A stretch of DNA of 64,000 nucleotides from Paramecium primaurelia (lineage: Eukaryota; Ciliophora; Oligohymenophorea; Peniculida; Parameciidae), in assembly GCA_905182975.1 (NCBI GenBank), contig CAJJDM010000060.1:30620-94619 (forward strand). Reading direction: 5' to 3'. The position numbers and the translations under genes were made by a program. The notes below the pieces were generated by a model, which saw only the letters and a program-made list of their open reading frames with translations, was not told the origin of the DNA and did not search any database. This document shows, in pieces, positions 47,386 through 59,046 of the stretch. Each line of letters opens with the position of its first letter. Within the stretch, counting starts at the first letter, position 1.

Positions 47386-49192
47386 ATGCAAGCAGAGATT
47401 AAAAATATACCATTAAATTAAGGAAAATACACAACCTAATAGAGACTTGGTAGTGGTTCTTTTGGAGAGATCTATTTAGTCATTAGTTAATCTAATGAGA
47501 TATTGGCAGCTAAATTTGTAATTATTTTATTTTGAATCTATTTAGGAAGAAGCCAAGTCAAAACATCCTTAATTAGTTTTTGAAGCAAAGGTGACAAAAG
47601 CATTACAAGGAGGAAGTAGGTTTTTGCAATAAATAAAATTAGTTGGGATTCCTGTTTTACATTGGTTTGGATAAGAGGCAGGATTAAATGTTATGGTGAT
47701 TGATTTACTGGGGCCAAATTTGGAAGACTTATTTAATTTATGTCAAAGGAAGTTTTCATTAAAAACAGTCATCATGTTGGCAGATCAAATGATTCAAAGG
47801 GTTGAATATATGCATTCCAAAAGTTTCATACATAGGGATATCAAACCAGACAACTTTCTTATAGGATTAGGAAGGAAATCTAATACAGTGGTAAAAAATC
47901 AGATTAGTATATTTAGTACATACTCGATTTTGGTTTGAGTAAGAAATATCGAGATGCTAAGACTCATTAACATATCCCATACAGAGAAAATAAAAATCTT
48001 ACAGGAACAGCAAGATATGCTAGCATTAATGCACATCTTGGTATAGAATAATCAAGGAGAGATGATTTAGAAGCTATTGGCTATGTTATGGTATATTTAC
48101 TTAGAAGTTATTTACCTTGGTAAGGAATCAAAGCAAATAATAAATAAGAGAAATATCATAAAATTATGGAAAAGAAGATGACCACTCCAGTTGAAGTTTT
48201 GTGTAAGACTTTACCAAGTAAGATCAAATATGATGTTTTTAGTTGAATTTTCAACCTATCTAAATTATTGTCGATCATTAAGATTTGAAGATAAACCTGA
48301 TTATAGTTTTCTGAGAAAGATGTTCAAAGAACTCTTCTAGAAACATGGATATGATTGGGATTATTAATATGATTGGTGTTTAGCTATAAATGGATAAAAA
48401 ACAAATACATATAATAATGGTAAAATAACCATTCAAGTAAATGCTAATTAATATGATGCTGATGAAAATTAACCTCCAATTACTATTTAAATTAGTAAAT
48501 ACTTTTATTAATTAAATAGACGAGAAAGTGTAAGATAAATAAGTTGTAGAATCTAAGATTATAGAAAATAAATATTAAAGAGTTTAGGATCCAGATAATG
48601 ACATAGATTAAACAGAATAAATTGCAAGAAATCTTATGGGAAATGAATAATTTAATAAATAATAAGAATAAATTAAAAAGAATCTTTTGGGTGATAGTGA
48701 AATTAAATTATCAATCCCTAATAATACCAATTAAAAGAATTAGGCGCCTATTGAAACAGTTTTCAATCCAAGAGTTGTTATTTAAGTATTAATTATATAA
48801 AATACTATAGAAAAAAACTATTTATGAAAGATTAGGACAAAGTATGGCTATTGATTTTACTGTTGATAAGCTGTTATAAAAATTATAGAATGATCCAAAA
48901 CTGAAGAGTTACTTTGTAAAAACAGACATGAAAAAACTGAATTCTTAGATGTAAGCCTTTCTTACCATGCTATTTGGAGGGTAAGAAGAAATAATGATTT
49001 AGACCTTCTAATTATATGGGAAGAGATATGCTTGAAGCACATAGAGGATTAGGAATTGATGATACTCATTTTAATCTTGTAGTCAAGCATTTAAGTGATA
49101 CTCTTGTAAATTTGGCACTTCCAGAAGATATTGTGGCTGAAGTAGTTGAGGTGTGCGAATCTCTTAGAGATGATGTACTTGGAAAAGGATGA
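47386..49192 (+). CDS. Casein kinase 1 fused to truncated haemoglobin
   Basis: The model gives 542 residues after removing seven introns: 47518-47545, 47616-47642, 47891-47916, 48218-48242, 48495-48519, 48786-48810 and 48981-49002. Residues 1-310 are CK1: LGSGSFGEIY, HRDIKPDNFL, YILDFGLSKKYRD and the CK1-type TGTARYASINAH in place of APE. Residues about 311-423 are an acidic, Gln-rich linker with two similar units (EQIARNLMG, EQIKKNLLG). Residues 424-542 are a group I truncated haemoglobin: TIYERLGQSMAIDF, DMKKLNSQMQAFLTMLFGG, the proximal His in MLEAHRGLGIDD and a C-terminal helix. There is no TGA and no start-like gap between the parts. CK1 phosphorylates acidic-primed Ser/Thr; trHbs bind O2 or NO. 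A gas- or redox-regulated kinase is inference. Confidence 0.75.
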
Positions 49193-49224
49193 AATATATT
49201 AATTAAAAAAATTATTATAGTAAT

Positions 49225-49737
49225 ATGTCGAATCAATAGAAGTGCAGCAATTGTGGAGCAAAAGATCATATTGCTAAATTTTGTTATGAAAGAACTAAAA
49301 AAGTTCCTGTTAGTATTAAATTATCTACTTAGACTCAAAAATTGAATTCTAGAGAAAAAAAAGAAATGAAAATATAAAAAAAAGAAGAATAAATTATTAC
49401 ATAAGTCTAAAAAAAAATACCTTAATCTAAATATGAGGAGGATAAATATTTTGGTTTACATACTTAAATTTGGGGTAGTTACTGGAATGAAGTTTTGGGT
49501 TGGGGATTTGCTTGTTGTTATTCAAATTAAAAATCTCAGGAATGTTTGGGAGAAAAGGGAAAACGACAATCCCTCACTAAAGAGTATTCCATCAAAAGAT
49601 AAATCGAAGAAACACCTATAGCATAATAAGAGCTTAAATCAGGACCATTAAATCTTAATGAATTGTATAGAAAATCTAATCTTCGAGAAGGTGCTCCAGT
49701 TGATATTATTTACAATTAAAGTAATGCTACCAATTGA
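49225..49737 (+). CDS. SLU7: Miniature SLU7-like second-step splicing factor
   Basis: The gene encodes 170 residues, intronless. The N-terminal zinc knuckle CSNCGAKDHIAKFC is followed by YERTKKVP, as in SLU7 (C-x2-C-x4-H-x4-C then ERPRK/R). A Lys-rich linker of only about 50 residues leads to the SLU7 C-terminal signature KYEEDKYFGLHTQIWGSYW, LGWGFACCYSN and CLGEKGK. Animal and fungal SLU7 are far longer, so most of the middle is missing. SLU7 acts in the second step of pre-mRNA splicing, in 3' splice-site choice. It lies 33 bp downstream of the globin stop. Confidence 0.72.
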
Positions 49738-49969
49738 TTTTTGGGTGTTTGTGTTTGTGTTTGTGTTGAAATTAAATATTTAATTTAATAATTATATAAA
49801 GTATTATTTTTATAATTTCTTTTGTTTTTAAGATGCGTCAAAATTTTCAAATCTGTTAGAATATTAATACATAACTTTCAAGATATATATTAGTAGTTTA
49901 ATTAATTTGATTGCATTATTATAATTCTCCTTTTTTAGAAGTAAATTTCATTATTTAAAATTTGATATC
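49738..49969. other. Short intergenic region with GTGTTT repeats
   Basis: Holds a short run of TGTGTT units directly after the SLU7 stop. No gene. Confidence 0.4.
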
Positions 49970-52515
49970 ATGATCAATAAATTGTCATTAAAATTTAAAG
50001 ATAGAGATTTGGAATCACTATATCAAACATTTCTATTAGAGAAAATATAGTACCCAGTATTTATGGTTTTAGCAATTTTTTCAATTATGATATTGGGAAT
50101 AAAGAATATAGATGGGTTTATAAATAACAATCAAAGCTAGTTTACACTCAAATTAATTGGGTTTTGTTTATTTGTTGTAGTAAGCATCATTAGCTTCTGT
50201 TATAAAAAATTTACTAGAATTGCATTTTATGTTATCAACCATTTCTTAATGTTGTATTAAATAAACTAAAGAGAAAACGTTGTGTAACATACTTATCTAT
50301 TTGGTTAAAACTAGATGTTTGTACATTCAGTCGTAATGTTAGTTAGTGATTATCCAGATGGAATAATTACAAACTTTACTTGGACTGTTATTAGAATGAC
50401 AATCGCCAATACATTAGATACAAAATTGGACTATCAAGATTAAATATATTCAATTGCAGTATTCTTTTGTTTATGTCTTTGTATATACATTAAAAATGTA
50501 CATTTGCGAAAGGCTTATATGTTCTCGATTAGAGACAGTTCATGGGGTATTAATTTATAATAACCTAACTTAAAGAGGTTTTGTTACCTTAACTTATTTC
50601 CAAGCCAACTTTCATATTTACATGCAATGAAGAGAAATAATAGTTTTAGATTTCCAGGATGATTCAAATGCACTTTTTGATGAACGTTGAAAATCCTTTG
50701 TTGCACTTTTTAAGAAATACAAGATTAGGAAATAAGACATTAGAATAATACATTTGGGACAAGGCCAAATAAAGATCAAATTCCACAATTAGATACACAA
50801 TTGAAAACTTAACTGTATATTACAATAAGAAATAATAACAAATAACTTTTTCTGAGTGCCTTTTAGACACAGTGACATTTATACTTGTAATAGACTCAGA
50901 AGATAAAAGTTTTATTGAATTAAGAAAAAAACAGTAAAGTATTTAAGAACAACATACTAATTAAATTTTGAAGGTGTTTAAAAGCTAACAAAGTATTATA
51001 AAGAGAGGGTTGAAGGAGAAAAGTTTTGATTTAATTTTTGATTTAAGCATTGCAATTGTATAAATGATTTAAAGATGTCAATTAAATAAGAGTTGCTTGA
51101 GATTAGTGAATCTAACAAATTTGTTAGATTATATAATTAAATAATTTTAATAGAAAGAGGGATCTGAATATGATTTCTCGTGTAATTAAAATATCTTAAT
51201 TTTAACAATTTAACCTTTATTGGTTTCATATTTGCTGTATTTATTTTAAAACATGAGGCAATTCAACCATATTAGAGTAGAGTTATCTAGGATAAATGGA
51301 CAAATATAACTACAAATATTAGGATAACTTTAGAAGTAAATGGATTCATTTTATGAATAAGTAGAAAAAATCTTAATTAAAAAAAAAATAATAATCTAGT
51401 CTTGTAAAAATGTTTGTAATAATTAGGTACAATATTTTTATTTAATGAATCTCCAATGTTGTCCTTTAATTCAACAATTATACCATAGAAATCTATTTGA
51501 AGAAGTGATTCACTATTTTATGTGTTTATTTAATAATATATCGAATTTTAGGGATCTGATTTAAATTTAAGAATATTATATAGTAGTGATGCATAGCAAA
51601 AGTATAAATAGAGAATATTCTCTATTTATGAAATAGAAAAGAAAAATCAATAATTAAATGCGTAATTCTGTGTCAATTAATGAAAAATGTATTAGAAGAG
51701 TAATATAGATTATAGCATAATCCATTTTGTAAATCATTCTATGATGGAATGAATAGTTTTAAACCAAAACAAAGTGCAAACCTTAAATTAAATAAATATA
51801 CAAAATTGAAGAAAAATAGGAGAAATTTCTGATTGAAGCTTTATCGCCCAGTTAAATTAAGCTATTCAAAATCAAACAAATTATTTTTTGTAATAGACTT
51901 TAATTCTTAATATAAGTTATTTAGCTACCTGAAATTTAATAGATAAGTGAATAAAAAGAAATGAAATTTTTTGAGTTAGAATAATATTTGCATAGATAAA
52001 ACTTAATACATTTGAAATATTCAAATATATTATTAGATGATGTATTCCTTGATCCTAAAAGAGATATATGGTTTTGTAATTTTGTTTAATTGATATTTAT
52101 ACCAAAAATTATTGTTATTCTTTAGAGTTATCACAATTAAGTAAATAATGAATCATATTTTCTTTTTAGATTTGTAAATGGAAATAAATTATTTATTGAA
52201 ATTGCTTTTAGAAATTAGTTAACTATATTAACGATCAATGTATAATAAGGTTTTAACCAAACTTATATCATAAACTCACACTAAGAAAGAATATTTAGGA
52301 AGGCTTTAAATCGAATTAAGGATGTAGCTGAAATTTAATAACATTTGTTTTCAAAAATAAAGCTTTTGTGTAATTAAAAAGATGTATAAAAACGGAAATA
52401 ATGTGACAACTATTTCAATTCTTCTATCTAAATTAAATTAGGAATAAGATATTTGGAAATAAACTTAGTTTGTATTAATTTTTTTCAAATTTCTCTTACA
52501 ATGAGGATAATATGA
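49970..52515 (+). CDS. Multi-pass membrane protein, possibly sensor-kinase-like; exons partly unresolved
   Basis: Starts MINKLSLKFKDRDLESLY. At least three membrane helices follow (VFMVLAIFSIMILGI, LIGFCLFVVVSIISFCY, SIAVFFCLCLCIYI). Next come a 29-nt intron (50547-50575), a PAS-like stretch (KPTFIFTCNEEKQQFQISRM) and long helices with DLIFDLSIAIVQMI and LTNLLDYIIKQFQQK. The order (membrane part, sensor-like domain, helical dimerisation-like part) recalls ciliate histidine-kinase-like proteins, but I see no clear H-box or ATP-binding motifs. Beyond about 51400 several further introns are needed (a 24-nt one at 51676-51699 and a 28-nt one at 51738-51765 fit), so the 3' structure and length are not settled. 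Confidence 0.5.
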
Positions 52516-52555
52516 TAAATGAATATTATAAACTATTAATTATTCAGTGAGAAAT

Positions 52556-52948
52556 ATGCGAAATTCTGCTTTGGGACCAAAATTAATACTAAGTAGAACA
52601 CAGGTGGATGACACAGAAGACATACCTGAGGAACCCGAAGATTTTGATACTATAATAATAGAGAAAAAGAAAATCAAATACAAAGAAATGAGAGAAGATA
52701 GATTTGATGCAAAAGGTCGCAAAATTAAATAAGGAACTGGATATGGAATCCAGTTTGATAATTTCATTACAGTGTGCGTTTTTGATCCAAGCGAAGAAGT
52801 AGTATAAATAAAAGACACGTTATCAAATTGCACAAATGGCATTGATCAATCAAAAATAAATCCAAGATTGGATATAAAATATAAAGCTGAAAACAATGGT
52901 GATGAAATCATTCTCTTTTCAATCCTTAAAAAATAAAAAAACAAATGA
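52556..52948 (+). CDS. Uncharacterised acidic protein, 130 residues
   Basis: Intronless frame MRNSALGPKLILSRTQ ... TGA. An acidic segment (DDTEDIPEEPEDFD) precedes a basic one (EKKKIKYKEMREDRFDAKGRK) and a mixed C-terminal part (GYGIQFDNFITVCVFDP). No family recognised. Converges with the cathepsin gene, whose stop is 23 bp away. Confidence 0.55.
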
Positions 52949-52971
52949 TTTGATTTATTAAATATATTTGG

Positions 52972-54523
52972 TCATTACTTTCTTTAATTAGACTAGCTTA
53001 TTTCAATAAACTCTCCTGAAGATTTAGAATAAATAATTGGATCTGCTGCTTCAGCCATACTCTCAATAGCAGATTCATCAACACCTCTTTTCATTCTATT
53101 AAATATTAAATTATAAAATTACCTAAAATTTCCATTCTCTCCCCATTATTATCCCCAACTATTCTATAGTAACCAAAACTTCACTCCATTCTCTTCACCC
53201 CAACCATAACATAAAACAGAATGATCTACTTTTTCCTAATTATATATAATTTTATAATACCCATTCTGGACGATCAGAACTTGACCATTCATGTTAAGCA
53301 ACTGAATGATATATACCACTTTAATAATACATAAAATCTTATCCTGGTTCAAAATTCATAATTACAGGACCATTATTAAACAATTCCAACATTATATCTC
53401 TTTCATTACTTAATCCATAACCACCTCCAATATATTTATAATTTCTAGCTCCATATACTTTAGATGATTAAGAAAAATCAATCTTTTTGCATGTTCCAAC
53501 ATCTCCTTTATATGGATATTATTCCTCTGTGACTAAATATTATTCAGATGCAAATTTCTCAACTAAAAATGGATATCCACCATCACATCCTTAATTATAG
53601 TAATTACAATCCACTGAATATTAAGGTGATAATGTTACTTTTTCACCTTTCATCTTTAATCTAGCTGATAACATTTCCATTGTTGATATCGCATAACATG
53701 ATCCACATTATTTTTATTATCTAGGAGGATCAAGATATCTTTCTAAAGTATAAGTTTTTGGTAGATCTGAAACATCACTAGTTTTTAATTAAGTAAATGA
53801 AGATTTCTTTATTGTTTTACCTTAATAATGCTTTCTTCTTCCAGCCATTTTATTCAATTCTAATAAACTCTTACCTTCAAAATGATCATATGCTTTAGCT
53901 TTCCATAATTTTGGAATACTATTCAATTTATCTACTGCTTCTTAATGATTTGTAAAGTCCTTTGTTAATTTCACTCTATCCCCATGTCTTGTACTCTTTT
54001 AAATAAATTCTGGTTGGACAACACTAATAAGTTTATAAGAATCTGTTGCATCAACATTTCCGTCAGCTTTCTTGGCTCTATAACATCCTTTTTCACCAGT
54101 CTTTAAATGATTATACCATCCTATTAAAGTTTCACCACATAATGATTTATAATCGACTCCATTTGGTTCATATTTAGAAAATGCAAAATATTTAACACCA
54201 TTATGTTCAACCTCAAAACCTTCATCATAAACCATAGTCCAAGTTCCACTTTATTTTCTGTCTTTATCTACAACTGTATAATCATTTCCTAACGTTAATT
54301 CAAAAGAATCTGAAGCGCGAAAATCTTCCCAACCAGCTTTATATGAAGAATGCTATGTGTCAGGAATATGATGTCCACAAGGCACTGAACCCATGCCTTT
54401 TAATTAGACATCAGAAACTTCCATTTTCCATTTGCCGACAATCTAATGTCTTAGACAATGAACAGGAAGATCTGCTTATACAATAGATATTGCTAATACA
54501 CTTATCAAAATAAGTTAATTCAT
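52972..54523 (-). CDS. CTSC: Cathepsin C (dipeptidyl-peptidase I), papain family
   Basis: The gene encodes 499 residues after removing introns 53236-53260 and 53096-53122. Signal peptide MNQLILISVLAISIVQA. Residues about 20-160 are the exclusion domain (DLPVHCLRHQIVGKW, GSVPCGHHIPD) that limits cathepsin C to removing N-terminal dipeptides. After a propeptide comes the papain domain: Gln and Cys in QCGSCYAISTMEML, the Cys-Asp-Gly-Gly loop, His in DHSVLCYGWG and Asn in NSWGQQWGENG. All catalytic residues are present. It is expected in lysosomes or food vacuoles. Confidence 0.88.
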
Positions 54524-54564
54524 CAAATTAATTAAAACGATTAATATTTACTTTATTATAAAAC

Positions 54565-55223
54565 TCATTAGTTTTATACTTCCTCTTATCCTTTTTATGA
54601 TTCTCCTTATTCTTATTATTATTCTTCTTATGTTTATTCTTATTCCTCTTATTCTTCTTAATCTTCTTCATCTTCATCTTGTTAACCTTATCCATCAAAT
54701 CCTTAAAAGTTATTGGCATTCCAATCTTCTAATCCTTTACCTCCTTCTTCAGCTTCATCATCCTCATCAATATATTTAGTCCAGTCAACCTATTATAATT
54801 ATTAGGTTGCTCATACTTATAAATATTATAATTTATGAGTTTCTTTAATCAATCTAGTCCAATATGAGGCGGCTTAATCTTTTTTACTTAAAATGAATCT
54901 CACATTCACACCATAATTAGTCCATTTACTTTCCTTACTTTTATGTATTCTCATACTTCAACAATAACTTCAGCATAGAAATTGATTTCAAATGCATAAT
55001 TTACACCTTCAGCATTAGCACTAAATTTCAAGGATGTTGATGTCAATTCAACTTTCTCTTCTTTTAAGTCTCTTACTTCAACTGTCAAGAAAATGTTGTC
55101 TTTTCTTTAAGCCCACTTCACAATTGGATTGCTTATATAACTATGTATATTTTATACATTGTCTTTTACATCACAAATTAATTATTTTATTTTACATTTT
55201 TGCATTAATTTCTCTATTTTCAT
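54565..55223 (-). CDS. PTGES3: p23 (CS-domain) Hsp90 co-chaperone
   Basis: The gene encodes 202 residues after removing introns 54934-54956 and 54790-54816. The CS domain begins PIVKWAQRKDNIFLTVEVRD and ends SYWTRLIK. It is followed by VDWTKYIDEDDEAEE, the p23 signature (W-x-x-V-D-W-x-x-W/Y-x-D-E-D). A long Glu/Gln/Asp tail, partly coded by TAA/TAG Gln codons, closes the protein. p23 binds the ATP state of Hsp90 and slows its cycle. The N-terminus is about 25 residues longer than usual if the first ATG (55223) is used; 55205 is an alternative. Confidence 0.85.
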
Positions 55224-55347
55224 AGCATTCACAAATATTTATTAATATGATAACAATGATAAGTAACATTATATCAAAGAAGTGATCATATATACACAAT
55301 TTTGATTATTTCTAAATGATAATTTAAAATAAAAAATAATTTCAAAG

Positions 55348-55764
55348 ATGTAGAATCCCATGTTAGAAGATCTAAAAAATATAATGAAAGAAGGTTGGCT
55401 TGAGAAAGAATCAAGAGTATTTAAATCATGGAGAAAGTATGATCCAAATTTTATTTTAGACGATGGTTTGTATTAACTACAACTACATTATATTCATTTA
55501 AGGCTGAGAAGTAATATTCAAATCCAACAGAAATTATTTAATTATCAACTGTTAGCACCATTAAAAGTTGTTAAGAAGAAACTAATAAAGAAAATACCTT
55601 TGTAAATATTGATTAAACTATATAACAAGAAAATTGATACTCCTGATTAAACATTTTTCTTATAAGCAAATAATAATTAAGATAAGGAAGGTTGGATTGG
55701 AGCAGTTGGTAAAGCTATGGTTAAATTAAATATGAAAAAAAATAGAAATGATGATGATGATTGA
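55348..55764 (+). CDS. Single PH-domain protein
   Basis: The gene encodes 121 residues after removing introns 55437-55459 and 55602-55629. A pleckstrin-homology fold fills the chain: MKEGWLEKESRVFKSWRKRW at strands 1-2 with the basic phosphoinositide-binding loop, FVLTTTTLYSFKA, a middle STVSTIKS, and a C-terminal helix with the invariant Trp in DKEGWIGAVGKAM. Likely binds phosphoinositides at a membrane. Divergent to p23, with 124 bp between starts. Confidence 0.82.
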
Positions 55765-55788
55765 TAATTTGTTAAAATTTTATAGATT

Positions 55789-58354
55789 TCATAAATATGA
55801 ATCTATAATTTTTAAGTAATTTGTTTAAAATAATTTCATGATTTTAATCTTTTTGGTTTCTTAATCTTTCTATTTTTATAACCACAATTTGAATGTAAAT
55901 TCTTTGTACATCAAACAATCAAAGTATGGTATTACAGTCATTTGATTTTTATATAATTCATTAAGAATATTTTAAGGGATATATTATTAACAGATATCAT
56001 CTCCAAATACAACTTCTATAGATGCAGTGAAATCTGTTAATTTACATTTTAGATAACAAAATATTTTTGGAAGTGTAACAATATGTTTAATTCCATTCTA
56101 TCCAGAACATTCATAAACATCATTATTTTATATTAATTTAGTAAAAGTACATTAAGGACACTATTAAGATAATCTAGCTATTAATATTTCTGATATCATT
56201 GCTCTACAATATTAATAAGGTAATTCTTCTTATAGATTATATTATAATTTAATTATGTCTGTAATCAATTTAAGTTCTTAATTATAAGTAAAATTCTAAT
56301 ATTCAATACCCTCAATAATTAATTATTTTTATATTTATTTTCTCTATTTACCTGGTAGGTTTTTATTTGGAACATTTGTATAAACTTTAGTGTGAAATGA
56401 AGTTTTAAATTCTTATTTAATCTGGTCATAAAATATATGATCTATCTTAATTGTTTGACCAATTTTATAATCACTAATTTAATTATTCCATAAAGTTATT
56501 TTTCCAGAATCTGATTCATCTGATATTCTTAGATCTTATAATTTAACATTTCCCTTTTAATATCTAACCTCAAATAATTCATCTATCTACACTAATACAT
56601 TAAATCTATTTTTATGCATTTTACCTTCTAATAAAGGCACAATATCATCTATCAATTCATTTTTATCTATTCCTTTTTTAAGACTGTCAGATTATATTAA
56701 TTTTTAATTCTAATTTTCTAAATGTTTATTATTAATTTTAATTTTAATAGGATTTTTTTTCTAGACATTGATTTAAACATCTTGTTCTAATTCATTTAAT
56801 GATAATGATAAAGGTTTAGAAAAGGGTTATTTTAATAATGTTATTTAATCAGCAAAATCAATATCATCATCTGGTAATACTCTAATTTAAGTATTATGTT
56901 CATTTGCAACAATTTTATTATTTATAAATTATAAATAACTTATAAATATGATTGCTTCTTCGGAAATATAAATCTTTTAACACAATCTATCACCTATTAA
57001 TTCTATTGTTTAACTATTATTATTATCGCTTGTAACAATTATTTGTTTAATACATTTCTGTGTTTTCATCTAAAAGATTGCTGGTTTATCTTTTAATATT
57101 TTTACAACAGTATTGAAATAAGTACAATTATTAGACTAATGAATATCACCCAAAAAAACTGGTTATTGTAATACTTATTCAATTTGAATTTCTTAATTAT
57201 TAGGTTGGAGCCAATTTTATTTTTTATCTATAATTTATTTTATTATATCCTAATATTTCTCATCTTCTTAAGTATAAACTTTAAATCTAGTTCTTATTGA
57301 TTTTAATTCTATCACATCAGTATATATTTTTAATAAAACACCTTCAAATACATAAACATCACCTACTTTAAAATTCAATAATTTATGTTAATCCCATAAA
57401 ATTAATGGTATTTTATAATAATCTGTATTATTATCAATAGGTAAAGTATATAATATTAATTTTTTATTTTATTATCTTAATTCACCTATTTCTGCAACCA
57501 TAGCAACAACTATAATTTCTTCACCATTCTTCAAATTATAACTTAATGCATGTTATAATTATTCCAATACAGGAACTTTAGTATATAATTTAAATTATGT
57601 TGTTGAAGTGACTTTGATTTCATATGTCTACTTAAATTGATGTATTTCCATATCACTTATATCATAAATACATTAGACTTCAAGATTTTCATAATAAAAC
57701 TAAAACTTCTCCTTTATTCTATTCTTCGTAAAGAATACTTAACACATTCCACTCTCATCTCTAAATTAAAGACAATAATCTCCAATTATTTATAATTATT
57801 CTTTTTCTATTATTGGTTTATTAAATAATTTTGCTCTTATTGTGATTGAAGTTCTACCTAATGGATATTATTTTAAATTTGCTAATGGTACAATTAAGTT
57901 TGCTTCTTTAATTTCATCAACAAATAATTCTTAATCAGATTTTTATTCACTCTATAATTAAAGTTAAGTTATAAATCTCATATCTTCAATTTAGGTTTAT
58001 TCTCTAATCCTATTAATCGATTGTCTTTGACTTATATCAATTGCTTCTTCTTCAAATTATTAATAAGAAGTCTCTAATTATTTGCTTAATAATTCATCAA
58101 TAATATGCATAGGTAATAGTAATTGGACTGAAAACATTCTTATAAATTATTGAATAGTATGTTCATTATTTTTATTCATATTCTTCTTTATGAATTAATC
58201 TAACTTTATTCAAAATTAATAATCATACCTATTTGACTAATTCAATATCCATAATTACGTTGCCTTCACCTCCGTTCTTTTAAAATTCATAAGGCAAATA
58301 AATTGGTTGAACTTGAAATTCTTTAAACATCTTTTCTATATATCCTTTATACAT
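55789..58354 (-). CDS. RPA1: RPA1-like OB-fold single-strand DNA-binding protein
   Basis: The gene encodes 846 residues with one 25-nt intron (58204-58228). Several OB-fold stretches are visible: residues about 150-260 (LGRTSITIRAKLFNK ... FRDESGMCQVFF), about 290-400 (VGDVYVFEGVLLKIY), 560-680 (RISDESDSGKITLWNN, IGQTIKIDHIFYDQ) and the C-terminal domain with CPQC-x11-C and DFTASIEVVFGDDIC. This order fits the large subunit of replication protein A. The C-terminal zinc site keeps the first Cys pair and one later Cys, while the fourth ligand is unclear. A telomerase-associated RPA paralogue (Teb1 type) is an alternative. Confidence 0.68.
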
Positions 58355-58791
58355 AATTAAATATATATATATATATGAATTTATATTTAAAAAAAAGAGG
58401 GCATTTCTTATATTATTATTAATTAATAATAACCAAAAAATAAAGTCAATTCAAATTTGTTAATATCATGTATTTATCCCTTAAAATACAATTATTTTCA
58501 TGTTTTAAAGGATAAACCTAGAGTTAAATTGATTAATTAAATACAATTGTTACAAAATGATAATTTTAACTTTTTAATTCATATATAAAGTTCTTTTTGA
58601 TTTTCATTTACTCCTACCAATATTATATTTTGATTATTCTCAATTATTTGATTATTTGGTATTTTTATAGAAATACATGACGAGTAATAAGTAATTAAGA
58701 AATACACTGAACCATAAAAATAACGAACTGAATTGTTAATAAGTTTAAATAAATAAATAAAGAAGATTTAAGTGATCAAATCCTTCTATAT
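58355..58791. other. Intergenic AT-rich region
   Basis: No gene seen. Upstream flank of the RPA1-like gene, with AT dinucleotide runs. Confidence 0.45.
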
Positions 58792-59046
58792 TCATAATTA
58801 TGAAATTTGACTTGATATTTTTCCACTGATTCTAATTTTTGAAGGATTTTAATATCCATTCATAATTATGTCTCTCACATTTTTAAGTCTCTAGGCTCTT
58901 AAATTAGATTATGAAGGTGTTTCAATGGTCATATTGTCTATTTTAGGCGAAGACAATTTTATTTAAGGTTCCTGAGTAACTAAATTTAAATGTTATTAAG
59001 AAATAGCTTATTTTTCCTTACTTTTCTTCTAAATGGAACAACCCAT
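58792..59046 (-). CDS. Small myristoylation-type protein, 84 residues
   Basis: Intronless frame starting MGCSIQKKSKEKQ, with Gly2, Cys3 and a basic stretch typical of N-myristoylated and palmitoylated membrane-tethered proteins. The rest is Ser/Gln-rich (IKLSSPKIDNMTIETPSQS) and ends ISGKISSQISQL. No domain. Short, but the composition is coding-like. Confidence 0.45.

Noticed and set aside
48500..48601. Kinase ending at TGA 48599 without the fifth intron
   Set aside because: The 25-nt GTAAA...ATAG segment is a typical intron and the spliced frame is clearly coding into the globin. Kept only as the stated refutation test.
52540..52842. Minus-strand 100-codon frame opposite the acidic protein
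   Set aside because: Hydrophobic antisense shadow; the plus strand has the better start, composition and stop.
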